From NCBI GenBank assembly GCA_963663635.2, contig CAXXMY010000009.1:186001-250000 (forward strand): a DNA stretch of 64,000 bases, read 5' to 3'. This DNA is from Poriferisodalis sp963663635. GTDB taxonomy: Bacteria > Actinomycetota > Acidimicrobiia > Acidimicrobiales > Poriferisodalaceae. Every line of letters starts with the position of its first letter. The first letter of the stretch is position 1. The translations under genes and the position numbers were made by a program. Under the pieces are notes generated by a model. That model saw only the letters and a list, made by a program, of their open reading frames with translations. It had not been told where the DNA came from and did not search any database. This document shows, piece after piece, positions 1-7,988 of this stretch.

Positions 1-61
1 CTCCCGGAGTCGCACTTCGGCAGCACATTCCGATCGCCCGCTGGCTGAGTCACCGAGGCAT

Positions 62-874
62 TCAGCCCTCGGTTGTTGCGCGGGAGGGGCCTCGCAGGGT
101 GACGCCGCCGTCGACGACGAGCGTTTGGCCGGTGATGTAGCGGGCTTCGTCCGAGCAGAGGAAACGGACCGCGGCGCCGACGTCCCAGCCAGAGCCTTCG
201 ATGCCCAAGACACTCGCGCGGCGCCGGGCCTCGGCGATATGGTCGGGCATGTCATCGCCGCCGACCAGCGGGGTGCGCACCGGACCGGGTGCCACGCAAT
301 TCACGCGGACGCCGTCGGCGCCGTGGTCGACCGCCATCGCCGCGGTGAGGGCCATGATTGCCCCCTTCGAGGTCGAGTACGCGGTCATGCCGCGGGGACG
401 CAACGCAGAGATCGACGAGATGTTGACGACGGACCCGCCGCCAGTGCTGCGGATCATCGCCGGGATCGCGTGCCGGGACGCCAGCACCATCGAGGTCACG
501 TTGACGTCCATCACGAGGGCCCAGCGGTCGAGCTTCTCAGTGACGACCGAGCCCGAGCTGCCGATGCCCACGTTGTTCACCAGGATGTCGAGACGGCCCC
601 AGTGGTCGAGCGCCGCTCGGACCATGGCCTCGCAGTCGTCGGAGGCCGTGACATCTGCCTCGACGGCGACGGCCTCGCCGCCTTCGGACGAGATCATGTC
701 GACGGTGACTTCGGCGAGCTCGAGTTTGCGGTCCACCACGACCGTCCTCGCCCCGGCTTCCGCGAGCAGAATCGCCGCGGCACGACCGTTGCCGATCCCG
801 CGGTCGTGCGCTCCGCCACCTGTGACGATCGCCACTCGGTCGTCGAGGTCGAAACGCGGCCGGGTGGCGCTCAT
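62..874 (-). CDS. SDR family NAD(P)-dependent oxidoreductase
   Basis: A classical short-chain dehydrogenase/reductase of about 270 aa. Visible motifs are an N-terminal glycine-rich nucleotide-binding segment (TGGGAHDRGIGNG), NNVGIG, the catalytic Ser region (NISSISA), the YSTSK Tyr/Lys pair and a C-terminal ITGQTLVVDGG typical of FabG-like SDRs. The start MSATRP is chosen because its ATG overlaps the hmgA stop as ATGA, which implies translational coupling; an in-frame extension further upstream lies inside hmgA and is not needed. The substrate cannot be read from sequence. Its position behind homogentisate dioxygenase suggests a role in aromatic or acyl catabolism, but this is inference. Confidence 0.88.
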   Translation of the reverse strand: MSATRPRFDLDDRVAIVTGGGAHDRGIGNGRAAAILLAEAGARTVVVDRKLELAEVTVDMISSEGGEAVAVEADVTASDDCEAMVRAALDHWGRLDILVNNVGIGSSGSVVTEKLDRWALVMDVNVTSMVLASRHAIPAMIRSTGGGSVVNISSISALRPRGMTAYSTSKGAIMALTAAMAVDHGADGVRVNCVAPGPVRTPLVGGDDMPDHIAEARRRASVLGIEGSGWDVGAAVRFLCSDEARYITGQTLVVDGGVTLRGPSRATTEG

Positions 875-2178
875 TGTCGCAGTGTCGAGCGGTCGTCGAG
901 TGGCTCCCAACCGCCGGCGTAGTCGTCCTGCAGCTCTGCGAGGCCCGAGGCCCACTCGGTGGGAATCCAGGCGTAACGGGATTCGAACATGAACGCCAGC
1001 ATGTCGGCCATCCGCCGGGGCCCCGGCTCGGCCGTTGTTCCCGCGTCGTATGCGTCGATATCGGGGCCGTGGGGCAAAAACGCGTTGTGGATGCTGACCC
1101 CGCCGGGCAGGAAGCCTTCGGGCTTCGCGTCATAAGTGCCTTCGATGAGCCCCATCAGCTCGCTCATGACGTTGGAGTGGTACCAGGGCGGCCGGAACGT
1201 GTGCTCTTGCACGGCCCAGCGCTCGCGGAACAGCACGAAGTCGACATTGGCCGTGCCCGCAGTGTCTGAAGGTGATGTCAGCAATGTCCAGATCGATGGC
1301 GCCGGATGGTCGAACAGCAGCGGCCCGAGCGGGCAGTAGTTGCGCAGGTCGTATTTGTAGGGCGCGTAGTTGCCGTGCCACGCCACCACATCGAGCGGCG
1401 AATGCGGCAGGTGTGTCTCCAGCAGGCGACCGTCGTGCTTGAACACCAACCGGGTCGGTCGATCCGCGGACTCGTAGCCGGCGACGGGATACAGGAAATC
1501 CCGCGGCATCGCGAGCGCGTCGACTCCGATGAGACCCGGATCCGGCAAGCGGAACGGCGCGCCATAGTTCTCGCAGACGTAACCGCGCGCCGTCTCCTCC
1601 ATCAGTTCGACACGGAACTTGACGCCCCGCGGGATGGTTGCCAGCTCAGCCGGCCCAGCGGTCAGCGTGCCCAGTTCGGTGATGAGCCTCAACGTGCCCT
1701 GCTGGGGCAGGATCAGCAGCTCGCCGTCAGCGTCGGCGAACACCTCGTCGACCATGGACTCGTTGGCGAAATAGAGGTGCGTGGCTGCGCCGCGCTGCGT
1801 GTGGGCATCGCCGTTCGCAGCCAGCGTGCTCAGGCCCGACAGCCAGGTCGCCGGCTCGTCGCCAACGCCGATCGGGCTCCAGCGGAGCTGTGCCACTGGA
1901 GGCGAGCCGTCGCGGCACGGCGAGGTCCGAATGTTTCCCGGGTCGATGTCCCGCAAGGCGGTCACATGACGCACCGACGGGCGGATCCGGTACATCCAGG
2001 TGCGCAGCGCGTCCGCACGCGCCACGGTGAAGGCGCTGCCCGTCAGCTGCTCGGTGTACAGATCGTGCGCGACTCGCTGCGGGCTGTTCTGGCCAGTGGG
2101 CAGTACGCCCGGCTCGGCCTCGGTGGCGTGCTCATTGCCGAAGCCCGTTTGGTATTCAACGCCGAAATCATCCCCCAT
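871..2178 (-). CDS. hmgA: Homogentisate 1,2-dioxygenase
   Basis: A 435-aa non-haem iron ring-cleavage dioxygenase that converts homogentisate to maleylacetoacetate in tyrosine/phenylalanine degradation. The family start YQTGFGNEHATEA, the PQRVAHDLYTEQLTGSAFT region and the iron-site stretch YHSNVMSELMGL followed by HNAFLPHGPD are all visible. Length fits the family. The start MGDDFGVEYQ is preferred over an upstream in-frame Met because family members begin just before the YxxGFGN motif. It is followed by the SDR with an ATGA overlap and preceded by an MFS gene on the same strand 67 bp away, so the three may form one transcript. Fumarylacetoacetase and maleylacetoacetate isomerase are not in the window. 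Confidence 0.95.
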   Translation of the reverse strand: MGDDFGVEYQTGFGNEHATEAEPGVLPTGQNSPQRVAHDLYTEQLTGSAFTVARADALRTWMYRIRPSVRHVTALRDIDPGNIRTSPCRDGSPPVAQLRWSPIGVGDEPATWLSGLSTLAANGDAHTQRGAATHLYFANESMVDEVFADADGELLILPQQGTLRLITELGTLTAGPAELATIPRGVKFRVELMEETARGYVCENYGAPFRLPDPGLIGVDALAMPRDFLYPVAGYESADRPTRLVFKHDGRLLETHLPHSPLDVVAWHGNYAPYKYDLRNYCPLGPLLFDHPAPSIWTLLTSPSDTAGTANVDFVLFRERWAVQEHTFRPPWYHSNVMSELMGLIEGTYDAKPEGFLPGGVSIHNAFLPHGPDIDAYDAGTTAEPGPRRMADMLAFMFESRYAWIPTEWASGLAELQDDYAGGWEPLDDRSTLRQ

Positions 2179-2245
2179 GCCTGCCAGCCTAGATCGGGCC
2201 TGCCAACCCGCTTGATGGGACGAGCACCGATCAGTCAGACCGGCG

Positions 2246-3541
2246 CTAGTAGCTGGTTCGGCGGTGACGGCGCATGACCAGCGCCAAGGCCGTCGCGCCG
2301 GCCGCACAGACCGCGAAGCCGGTCCAAACCAGGTCGAAACTGCCCGTCCATTCCGCTATGTAGCCAGTCGAGAGGCCGCCGATGCTCAGCCCGGACATGA
2401 ATCCAAGCATCACGGTGCCCGATGCCCGGCCCGCCAGCGCAACAGGAATCCCGGTGATGACCGCCAACATCGCTACAGCGTTCCAAGACATCATGGTGAA
2501 GCCAGCCAGCAGGGACATCACCCACAGCAGGCCGCCGTTGACAGAGGTGGCGGCGAGCAGGAGCCCCATCGCGACAACGGTGAACCCCGCTTGCACGGCC
2601 AGCGCGCTCGCCGGCCGGACTCGCAGTTCGGTGAGCCGGGCCCACCAGATGCGCGATCCCACCGCGGTGATGCCCGCGAGCGCGCTGGCCAGGCCGGCCC
2701 AGACGTTGGTCCAGCCCAGTGATTCCTCGGCAAAGAGGATCTGGAAGCGGCCCACGCCACCGACGACGGCTCCCATCAACAGCGAGTACCAGGTGATGGT
2801 CCTAATGAAGCGGCGTTCGGAGCGGCCCATCCGGAGCACCTTCGGAAGCAACGGCGTGATGGTGAACACCGCGCCAGGCGGTGCGTCGTACGCCACCGCC
2901 GATGCGGAGCCCGTCCGCGCGTCAGGACGCATCCACAGTTGGATGCCGAGAGCGCACACCAGCGCGACGACCCCATAGACGCCTACCGCGGTACGCCATC
3001 CGAACCAGACAGCGAGCGTCGGCAGCGTCGCCCCCGCCAGGAAGGTCCCGAACATGACACCCGATTGCTTGACGCCGGTGATTGTTCCTCGTTGGCCTGC
3101 CGGCACTCGTTCGGCGATGAGCTTGTTGGTTGCCGGGTTGCACCAACCCTGGCCAAGGCCAGCGAAAGTTGCGAAGGCCATCAGCGCCCAGAGGTTCGGC
3201 GCGAAGGCCATGCCGACCAAGCCGACCCCGGCCGTCGCGATGGTCAGCACGGTTGAGAGCTTCGGGCCGATGCGGTCGGTGAGGCGCCCCGAGAGCGGAG
3301 CGAACAGCGCTGCTGCAACCGTGTTGGTCGTGAGAGCCACCCCGAAGACACCTTTGGTGATGCCGAGCGACCCGATGAGATCGGCCGCGACGACCGCCGG
3401 TGCGATCAGAGGAAACGGCCCAAGCACCATCGTGGCGACGAGCACGAACCTCAGACCGAATCGCTGCAGCGGGCCATCGGGGCGCGCCGCTTCGGGCGTC
3501 GCAGAACTCGGCAGCGCGACGCGCCCGCTCGCGGCTGGCAT
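2246..3541 (-). CDS. MFS transporter
   Basis: A hydrophobic protein of about 431 aa with roughly 12 membrane segments, the MFS A-like loop motif GRLTDRIGPK after the second helix, and a basic C-terminal tail (MRRHRRTSY). Such proteins move small solutes by proton symport or antiport; no substrate can be assigned. The start is uncertain: Met codons lie at 3688, 3583 and 3541. I prefer 3541 (MPAASGRV) because the longer forms would translate a 68-bp dispersed repeat that also occurs outside genes near 48.1 kb. Location upstream of hmgA on the same strand hints at uptake of an aromatic acid, which is inference only. Confidence 0.8.
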   Translation of the reverse strand: MPAASGRVALPSSATPEAARPDGPLQRFGLRFVLVATMVLGPFPLIAPAVVAADLIGSLGITKGVFGVALTTNTVAAALFAPLSGRLTDRIGPKLSTVLTIATAGVGLVGMAFAPNLWALMAFATFAGLGQGWCNPATNKLIAERVPAGQRGTITGVKQSGVMFGTFLAGATLPTLAVWFGWRTAVGVYGVVALVCALGIQLWMRPDARTGSASAVAYDAPPGAVFTITPLLPKVLRMGRSERRFIRTITWYSLLMGAVVGGVGRFQILFAEESLGWTNVWAGLASALAGITAVGSRIWWARLTELRVRPASALAVQAGFTVVAMGLLLAATSVNGGLLWVMSLLAGFTMMSWNAVAMLAVITGIPVALAGRASGTVMLGFMSGLSIGGLSTGYIAEWTGSFDLVWTGFAVCAAGATALALVMRRHRRTSY

Positions 3542-3586
3542 CCGCCGCACCCTATGAGGCCGAGCGGATAGGCGCCGCACCATGGA

Positions 3587-3654
3587 CACGAGCGCGGCGT
3601 CGACAGCGAGGCCGTGGCCCGAGCGGCCCGTGAGCGCAGCGAACAAGAGCGGGA
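3587..3654 (-). repeat. Dispersed 68-bp repeat, copy 1
   Basis: This stretch, read on the minus strand, matches 48141-48208 on the plus strand with only a few mismatches. It contains TTCGCTGCGCTCACGG followed by GGGCCGCTCGGGCC and CTGTCGAC. Both copies sit beside gene ends or starts rather than inside conserved coding sequence. It looks like a small interspersed intergenic element; its role is unknown. Confidence 0.7.
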
Positions 3655-3803
3655 AACGAATTGCTTCATCACACAGGCCGCCACCCATCAGCGCGGCCTG
3701 TCGGGCTCGCTGCTGTCGAGCGTGGAAAGACAGCCCACAGTCCGCGTCGAGGTGTGACTGCGCGGGCGAGGCCAGGTGGGCTGCGGCTGCGTAGCGTTCA
3801 GGC

Positions 3804-4816
3804 GTGCCTTCTCGTCAAGTCCTCTTGCCCGCCGACGATTACCCCCGCCTCGCCGACCGACTCGCAGCGCTGGACCACGACATCGAACCGCTGCTGTGGC
3901 ATCCCGACGGTGTAGCGAAACCTGACGGCACATCGATCGCTGATGGGGCCGGGAACGCCAGCGCGGACGCCGCGTTCGAGCCCGAGGCGGCGTGGGTCTC
4001 GATCAGCCTGCTGTTCTCAGGGGTGTTTCCAGCTTTTGTCGAGGCTGCGCTTGCGCCAGGAACACTCCGTGGACCCAAGCTTGTCTCGCCGGCACCGACG
4101 CACCGCCGTTCCAGCAGCTTCTCGCCGCGGGCGTCAGCTTGACGCGCAGCGACGCGCCCAATGACGCCGCGGCGGAGCACGCCATGTCGCTGGTGCTGCA
4201 CACGTTTCAAAAATGGGAAGAACGCATCGACCGGCGCCGGGACGGCGTCTGGCACCAGATTCCTTGGCGTGAGGTGCGCGGCAGTCGCTGGCTGGTGATC
4301 GGCTTCGGTTCGATCGGCCGCAAACTCGCAGCGCTGGCCCGGCCCTTCGGCGCTGTGGTGATCGGTGCGCGCCGCAGCGTGGCGGACACAGCCGACCTCG
4401 AGGCCGCCGACGCCATGGTGACAATGGAGGCCATCGCCGACGAGCTGCCGCTCGCGGATGTGGTCGTGCTGGCCTGCCCGCTCACTGACGAAACCCGAGG
4501 ACTCGTCGATGCCGATTTCCTGGCGGCCATGCGCGACGGCGCGGTGCTGGTCAACATCGCTCGTGGCCCGGTCATCGACAACGACGCGCTGCTCGCCGCA
4601 CTTGATGCGGGACGGCCCGCAACTGCGGTGCTCGACGTCTTCGACACAGAGCCGCTCCCCGGCGACAGCCCACTGTGGAATCACCACAAAGTGGTGATGA
4701 CCTCGCACGTGGGCGGAGCCGGCAGCGGCATGCCTGGGCGCAACGACGACCTCTTCTTGGAACAGCTCGACACGTACCTCAGCGGCCGGCCGCTGCGCCT
4801 CGTCGTCGACGACTGA
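3804..4816 (+). pseudogene. D-2-hydroxyacid dehydrogenase, broken by a -1 frameshift
   Basis: Two overlapping frames together give a complete D-isomer-specific 2-hydroxyacid dehydrogenase. The first part (GTG 3804 to about 4070) reads through ALAPGTLR. The protein then continues in the next frame as WTQACLAGTDAPPF. The second part carries the NAD-binding GFGSIG motif, the Arg motif NIARGPVID, the Glu motif DVFDTEPLPGDSPLW and the catalytic His in TSHVGG. A single missing base at about 4068-4071 explains the break. The enzyme class reduces 2-keto acids using NAD(P)H. It may be a true pseudogene, a sequencing error or, less likely, a recoded gene. It is transcribed divergently from the MFS/hmgA group. 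Confidence 0.82.
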
Positions 4817-4933
4817 GAAAGCGGGTTTCGCCGCAGCACACCTTGATGCAGACCGGCAGACTGTCGATCGTCCGCCGTCGCGTGCGGGTGAGCGCTCGAT
4901 GCGCCAACTGCTCCACACAGTGAGGGCCGATCG

Positions 4934-4961
4934 ATGAAGGCTGTCCAATGAAGGCTGTCGT
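4934..4961 (+). promoter_or_regulatory. Leader with two tandem 5-codon mini-ORFs
   Basis: Three ATG codons lie exactly 14 nt apart at 4934, 4948 and 4962. The first opens MKAVQ-stop and the second MKAVV-stop. Each stop overlaps the next ATG as ATGA, the last being the start of the LLM oxidoreductase. The two units ATGAAGGCTGTC are a 14-bp tandem duplication. Serial ATGA coupling could pass ribosomes to the main gene, or this may simply be slippage-made sequence. Confidence 0.4.
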
Positions 4962-6029
4962 ATGAAAACTGAGACGCTGCTGCCACTCGGCAAGCTCGAT
5001 CCGGGACTGCGGGCGCCGGACGTCCCGCTGGACGTCGCACGCATCGGCGCAGCCGCCGAGCAGGTCGAGGAACTCGGCTACGACGCGCTCGTGGTGGAGG
5101 AGACCAAGGACGATCCGTACCAGATCCTGGCGATGGCGGCCGTCGCGACCACAACGCTCGGACTCGGCACGTCGGTCGCGATGGCGTTTCCCCGTTCACC
5201 AACAGTGACGGCGCTGTCGTCGTGGACACTGCAGAAGGCATCGAGCGGTCGCGCGATCCTCGGGCTGGGTTCGCAAGTGCGTGGCCATATTCGACGTCGC
5301 TACGGCATGGAATGGTCAGCGCCAGGACCGTGGATGCGCGACTACGTGGGTGCTGTGCGTGCCGTGTGGCAGTGCTGGCAGGACCGCACGCCGCTCAACT
5401 ACGAGAGCGAGCACTACCGCTTGAACCTCATGGTTCCGCTGTTCGATCCAGGGCCCATCGAACACCCTGACATCCCGATCCAAGTCGCGGCAATCAACCC
5501 CAACATGTGCGCGGTCGCGGGCGAGGTCGCCGACGGCATCCGGCTGCATCCCGTCTGCTCGCCACGGTTCATCACAGATGTCATGGCTCCGGCCGTCGAG
5601 CGTGGCGCGGCGCGGTCGGGTCGCGACCCCGCCGACGTCGACTGGTGCATGAAGCCACTGGTGGCGACAGCTCCTGACGTCGCAACGCTTTCCAACGTGG
5701 CGCGCACTGTGCGCGACCGCGTGGGTTTCTACCTGTCGACGCCCGCATACCAGGCGGCGTTCGACGTCCACGGCTGGACTGATGAGGCACAACGAGCCGC
5801 GTCGATGTCGAGGGAACAGCGGTGGGAAGAAATCCCCGGACTGGTCTGTGACGAGATGCTCCACACCATCGCGACGGTCGGAACGCACGACCAGATCGGC
5901 AGGCTGCTCGCCGAGCGATACGGCGCACTCATCGACCGCATCGAATTCTCCTTGCCCGTCAACAACCCCGAGGACGGCGGGCGCCTGACGGCGATCCTGG
6001 CGGAACTGCAGGCCACCACACGAAGCTGA
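4962..6029 (+). CDS. LLM class (F420-dependent type) oxidoreductase
   Basis: A 355-aa luciferase-like TIM-barrel protein. The N-terminal part (AAAEQVEELGYDALVVEET) followed by LAMAAVATTTLGLGTSVAMAFPRSP fits the flavin/F420 LLM family, and RAILGLGSQVRGHIRRRYGMEW matches a subgroup common in mycobacteria and Acidimicrobiia. Such enzymes oxidise or reduce small organic substrates with F420 or FMN; the substrate here is unknown. The start at 4962 follows two short ATGA-coupled mini-ORFs. The next gene downstream is separated by an inserted IS982 element, so any former operon with the SDR at 7213 has been interrupted. Confidence 0.88.
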   Translation: MKTETLLPLGKLDPGLRAPDVPLDVARIGAAAEQVEELGYDALVVEETKDDPYQILAMAAVATTTLGLGTSVAMAFPRSPTVTALSSWTLQKASSGRAILGLGSQVRGHIRRRYGMEWSAPGPWMRDYVGAVRAVWQCWQDRTPLNYESEHYRLNLMVPLFDPGPIEHPDIPIQVAAINPNMCAVAGEVADGIRLHPVCSPRFITDVMAPAVERGAARSGRDPADVDWCMKPLVATAPDVATLSNVARTVRDRVGFYLSTPAYQAAFDVHGWTDEAQRAASMSREQRWEEIPGLVCDEMLHTIATVGTHDQIGRLLAERYGALIDRIEFSLPVNNPEDGGRLTAILAELQATTRS

Positions 6030-6044
6030 GCACGATCGTCGTCT

Positions 6045-7075
6045 CTAGATGATTAGTTCCAAGGGGTGGGGTCCACCGGTTGTGGGGTGAGGGTGTCCAA
6101 GCTCGGGGTGTGTATTCACGCTTCGATCTTGGAGGTTCTCAGCATGGGCCCGGACTCGGGTCACCCTCGCGACCGCACTGTATGTGAGGATCGATGACCT
6201 GTTGGCGCAGAACCCTGGGTGGGCGCCGCAGCGGCCTGTGGTGGGGTTCGCTCCGAAGCTGTCGGACGCGGAGCTGGTCACCTTGGCGGTGATCTCGGCG
6301 CTGTTGGGGTTCGACAACGAGTCGCAGTTCGTGCGCTACGCCCATGCGCATCTTCGGCCGTGGTTCCCGTATCTGCCCAACCGCGACGGGTACAACAAGC
6401 GGCTGCGGCGCAGCGCCGAGATGATCGCAGGTGTCATGGGATGCCTCGCACGCGAGTGCGAGTCGTGGCACGACGACGTGTGGCTGGTGGACTCCACGCC
6501 GGTCGAGTGCGGCCGCAGCCGCGAGACCCAAAAACGCTCCGGCCTCGCCCGATGGGCCCAATACGGCTACTGCGCGTCGCATTCCCGCTGGTTCTGGGGC
6601 CTGCGGCTGCACCTTGTCGCCACACCCTCAGGTCTGCCGATCACGTTCGCTCTCGCCGGCGCGAAAGCCGACGAACGCGACGTCTGCGCCGACATGATCG
6701 CCGCGGCCCGCATCGCCCGGCCGGGCCAGACCCTCATCGCCGACAACCGCTGCCGCTCCCAAGCATTCGAAGCCGACCTCAACGACGCCGGCATCACCGT
6801 GCTGCGCCCCGCCACCCGAACCGAGGCCCCACGGCCCGGCGCAAAGTTCCTGCGGCCCCTGCGCCAGATCACCGAATCGATCATCCAGACCCCCAAAGGC
6901 CCACTCACCCTCGAACGCCACAAAGCACGCACCAAAACCGGCGTCGCCGTGCGCATCGGCACCCGCCTCCTCGCCCTCACCGCCGCCTTCTGGCACAACG
7001 AGACCTACCGACACACCCGACCAGCACGCTCACTCACCGCATACGACCACTAAAACCTTGGAACTAATCATCTAG
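6045..7075 (+). mobile_element. IS982-family insertion sequence, apparently complete
   Basis: About 1.03 kb bounded by perfect 20-bp inverted repeats, CTAGATGATTAGTTCCAAGG at 6045-6064 and its reverse complement at 7056-7075. CTAG is its own reverse complement, so the ends can also be read as 16-bp inverted repeats flanked by a 4-bp CTAG direct repeat; I cannot separate these two readings. The single transposase gene fills most of the element. It sits between the LLM oxidoreductase and an SDR without disrupting either reading frame. Confidence 0.9.
6184..7053 (+). CDS. IS982 family transposase
   Basis: A 289-aa DDE transposase. Recognisable family segments are LSDAELVTLAVISALLGFD, PYLPNRDGYNKRLRR, the catalytic WLVDSTPVECGRS, YGYCASHSRWFWGLRLHLV, the LIADNRCRSQAFEADL region and the C-terminal SLTAYDH. 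Homologues begin with a ...TALYV(K/R)IDD segment; here the only usual start codon is GTG at 6184, and TALY is encoded just upstream of it, so the true initiation point may lie upstream or use a rare codon. The gene is otherwise intact and lies between perfect terminal repeats, so the element may still be mobile. Confidence 0.92.
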   Translation: MRIDDLLAQNPGWAPQRPVVGFAPKLSDAELVTLAVISALLGFDNESQFVRYAHAHLRPWFPYLPNRDGYNKRLRRSAEMIAGVMGCLARECESWHDDVWLVDSTPVECGRSRETQKRSGLARWAQYGYCASHSRWFWGLRLHLVATPSGLPITFALAGAKADERDVCADMIAAARIARPGQTLIADNRCRSQAFEADLNDAGITVLRPATRTEAPRPGAKFLRPLRQITESIIQTPKGPLTLERHKARTKTGVAVRIGTRLLALTAAFWHNETYRHTRPARSLTAYDH

Positions 7076-7212
7076 GTGCAGCGACGCCTCTGAACGCGTC
7101 GCCGCTGTGCGTGTCGCAACCGGGGTCTAGGGTCTTGCCGTTGGCCGTGCGCACGCACGGCTTGGGCGCCAATCGCGCCGAAACCAACCGCATCGACTCA
7201 CGGAGGCAGCAG

Positions 7213-7956
7213 ATGGGTGTTCTAGACGGGCGAGTCGCCATCATTACTGGAGGAGCGCGAGGGCAAGGCGCCGTCGAGGGCCAGCTGTTCGCCGACGAAG
7301 GCGCCACCGTAGTCCTGACTGACGTCCTCGACGAAGAGGGCGAGCGGACCGCCGCCGAGGTGGGATGCGAGTACCTGCATCAGGACGTGGCTTCGGAGGC
7401 CGATTGGGATGCAGTCGTCGCCGACGTCGTGAATCGGCATGGGCACATCGACGTGCTGGTCAACAACGCCGGCATCTTTCAGGCTGCCGGGCTGATGAAC
7501 ACCACCGCCGAGGACTACGACCGCATGATGCGCATCAACGCTCTCGGCCCGTTCTTGGGCATGCAAAAGGTGGGGGCCGTGATGGCCGAAGCCGAATCGG
7601 GCTCGATTATCAACATCAGCTCGGTCGCGGGCCTCATGGGCGGCCTCGAATCGTTCGCCTACGGCGCCAGCAAGTGGGCCGTGCGCGGCATGACCAAGTC
7701 GGCAGCGAAGGAGCTCGGCCCCCGCAACGTGCGCGTCAACTCGGTGCATCCCGGCTACATCGACACCGAGATGTTGGCGCAGACCGGCGTGTTCAATGAG
7801 GACGATGACCGCGCACGCCGGGCCCTGCAGCGCATTCCGCTGCGGCGCATCGCGGAACCCGCGGAGGTCGGCCGGGTGGTGCTGTTCCTGGCATCGGACG
7901 CCAGCAGCTACTGCACCGGCCAGGAATTCACCGTCGACGGGGGAATGTTCGGCTGA
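7213..7956 (+). CDS. SDR family oxidoreductase
   Basis: A 247-aa classical SDR with TGGARGQG cofactor motif, NNAGI, NISSVAG, the catalytic YGASK and HPGYIDTEM, ending in FTVDGGMFG. The start MGVLDG at 7213 is chosen because CGGAGG lies 6-12 bases upstream and because an upstream in-frame Met (7111) would add a non-conserved tail. Family members with the RGQG motif often oxidise hydroxy-steroids or cyclic alcohols, but specificity cannot be told. It follows the IS982 element and precedes the redoxin gene in convergent orientation with a 32-bp gap. Confidence 0.88.
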   Translation: MGVLDGRVAIITGGARGQGAVEGQLFADEGATVVLTDVLDEEGERTAAEVGCEYLHQDVASEADWDAVVADVVNRHGHIDVLVNNAGIFQAAGLMNTTAEDYDRMMRINALGPFLGMQKVGAVMAEAESGSIINISSVAGLMGGLESFAYGASKWAVRGMTKSAAKELGPRNVRVNSVHPGYIDTEMLAQTGVFNEDDDRARRALQRIPLRRIAEPAEVGRVVLFLASDASSYCTGQEFTVDGGMFG

Positions 7957-7988
7957 GCTTGCTCAGACGAACCAACAGGCACAGCGCG

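Noticed and set aside
3839..5044. A 401-codon minus-strand open frame
   Set aside because: It runs antisense to the dehydrogenase and into the LLM gene, with no recognisable domain.
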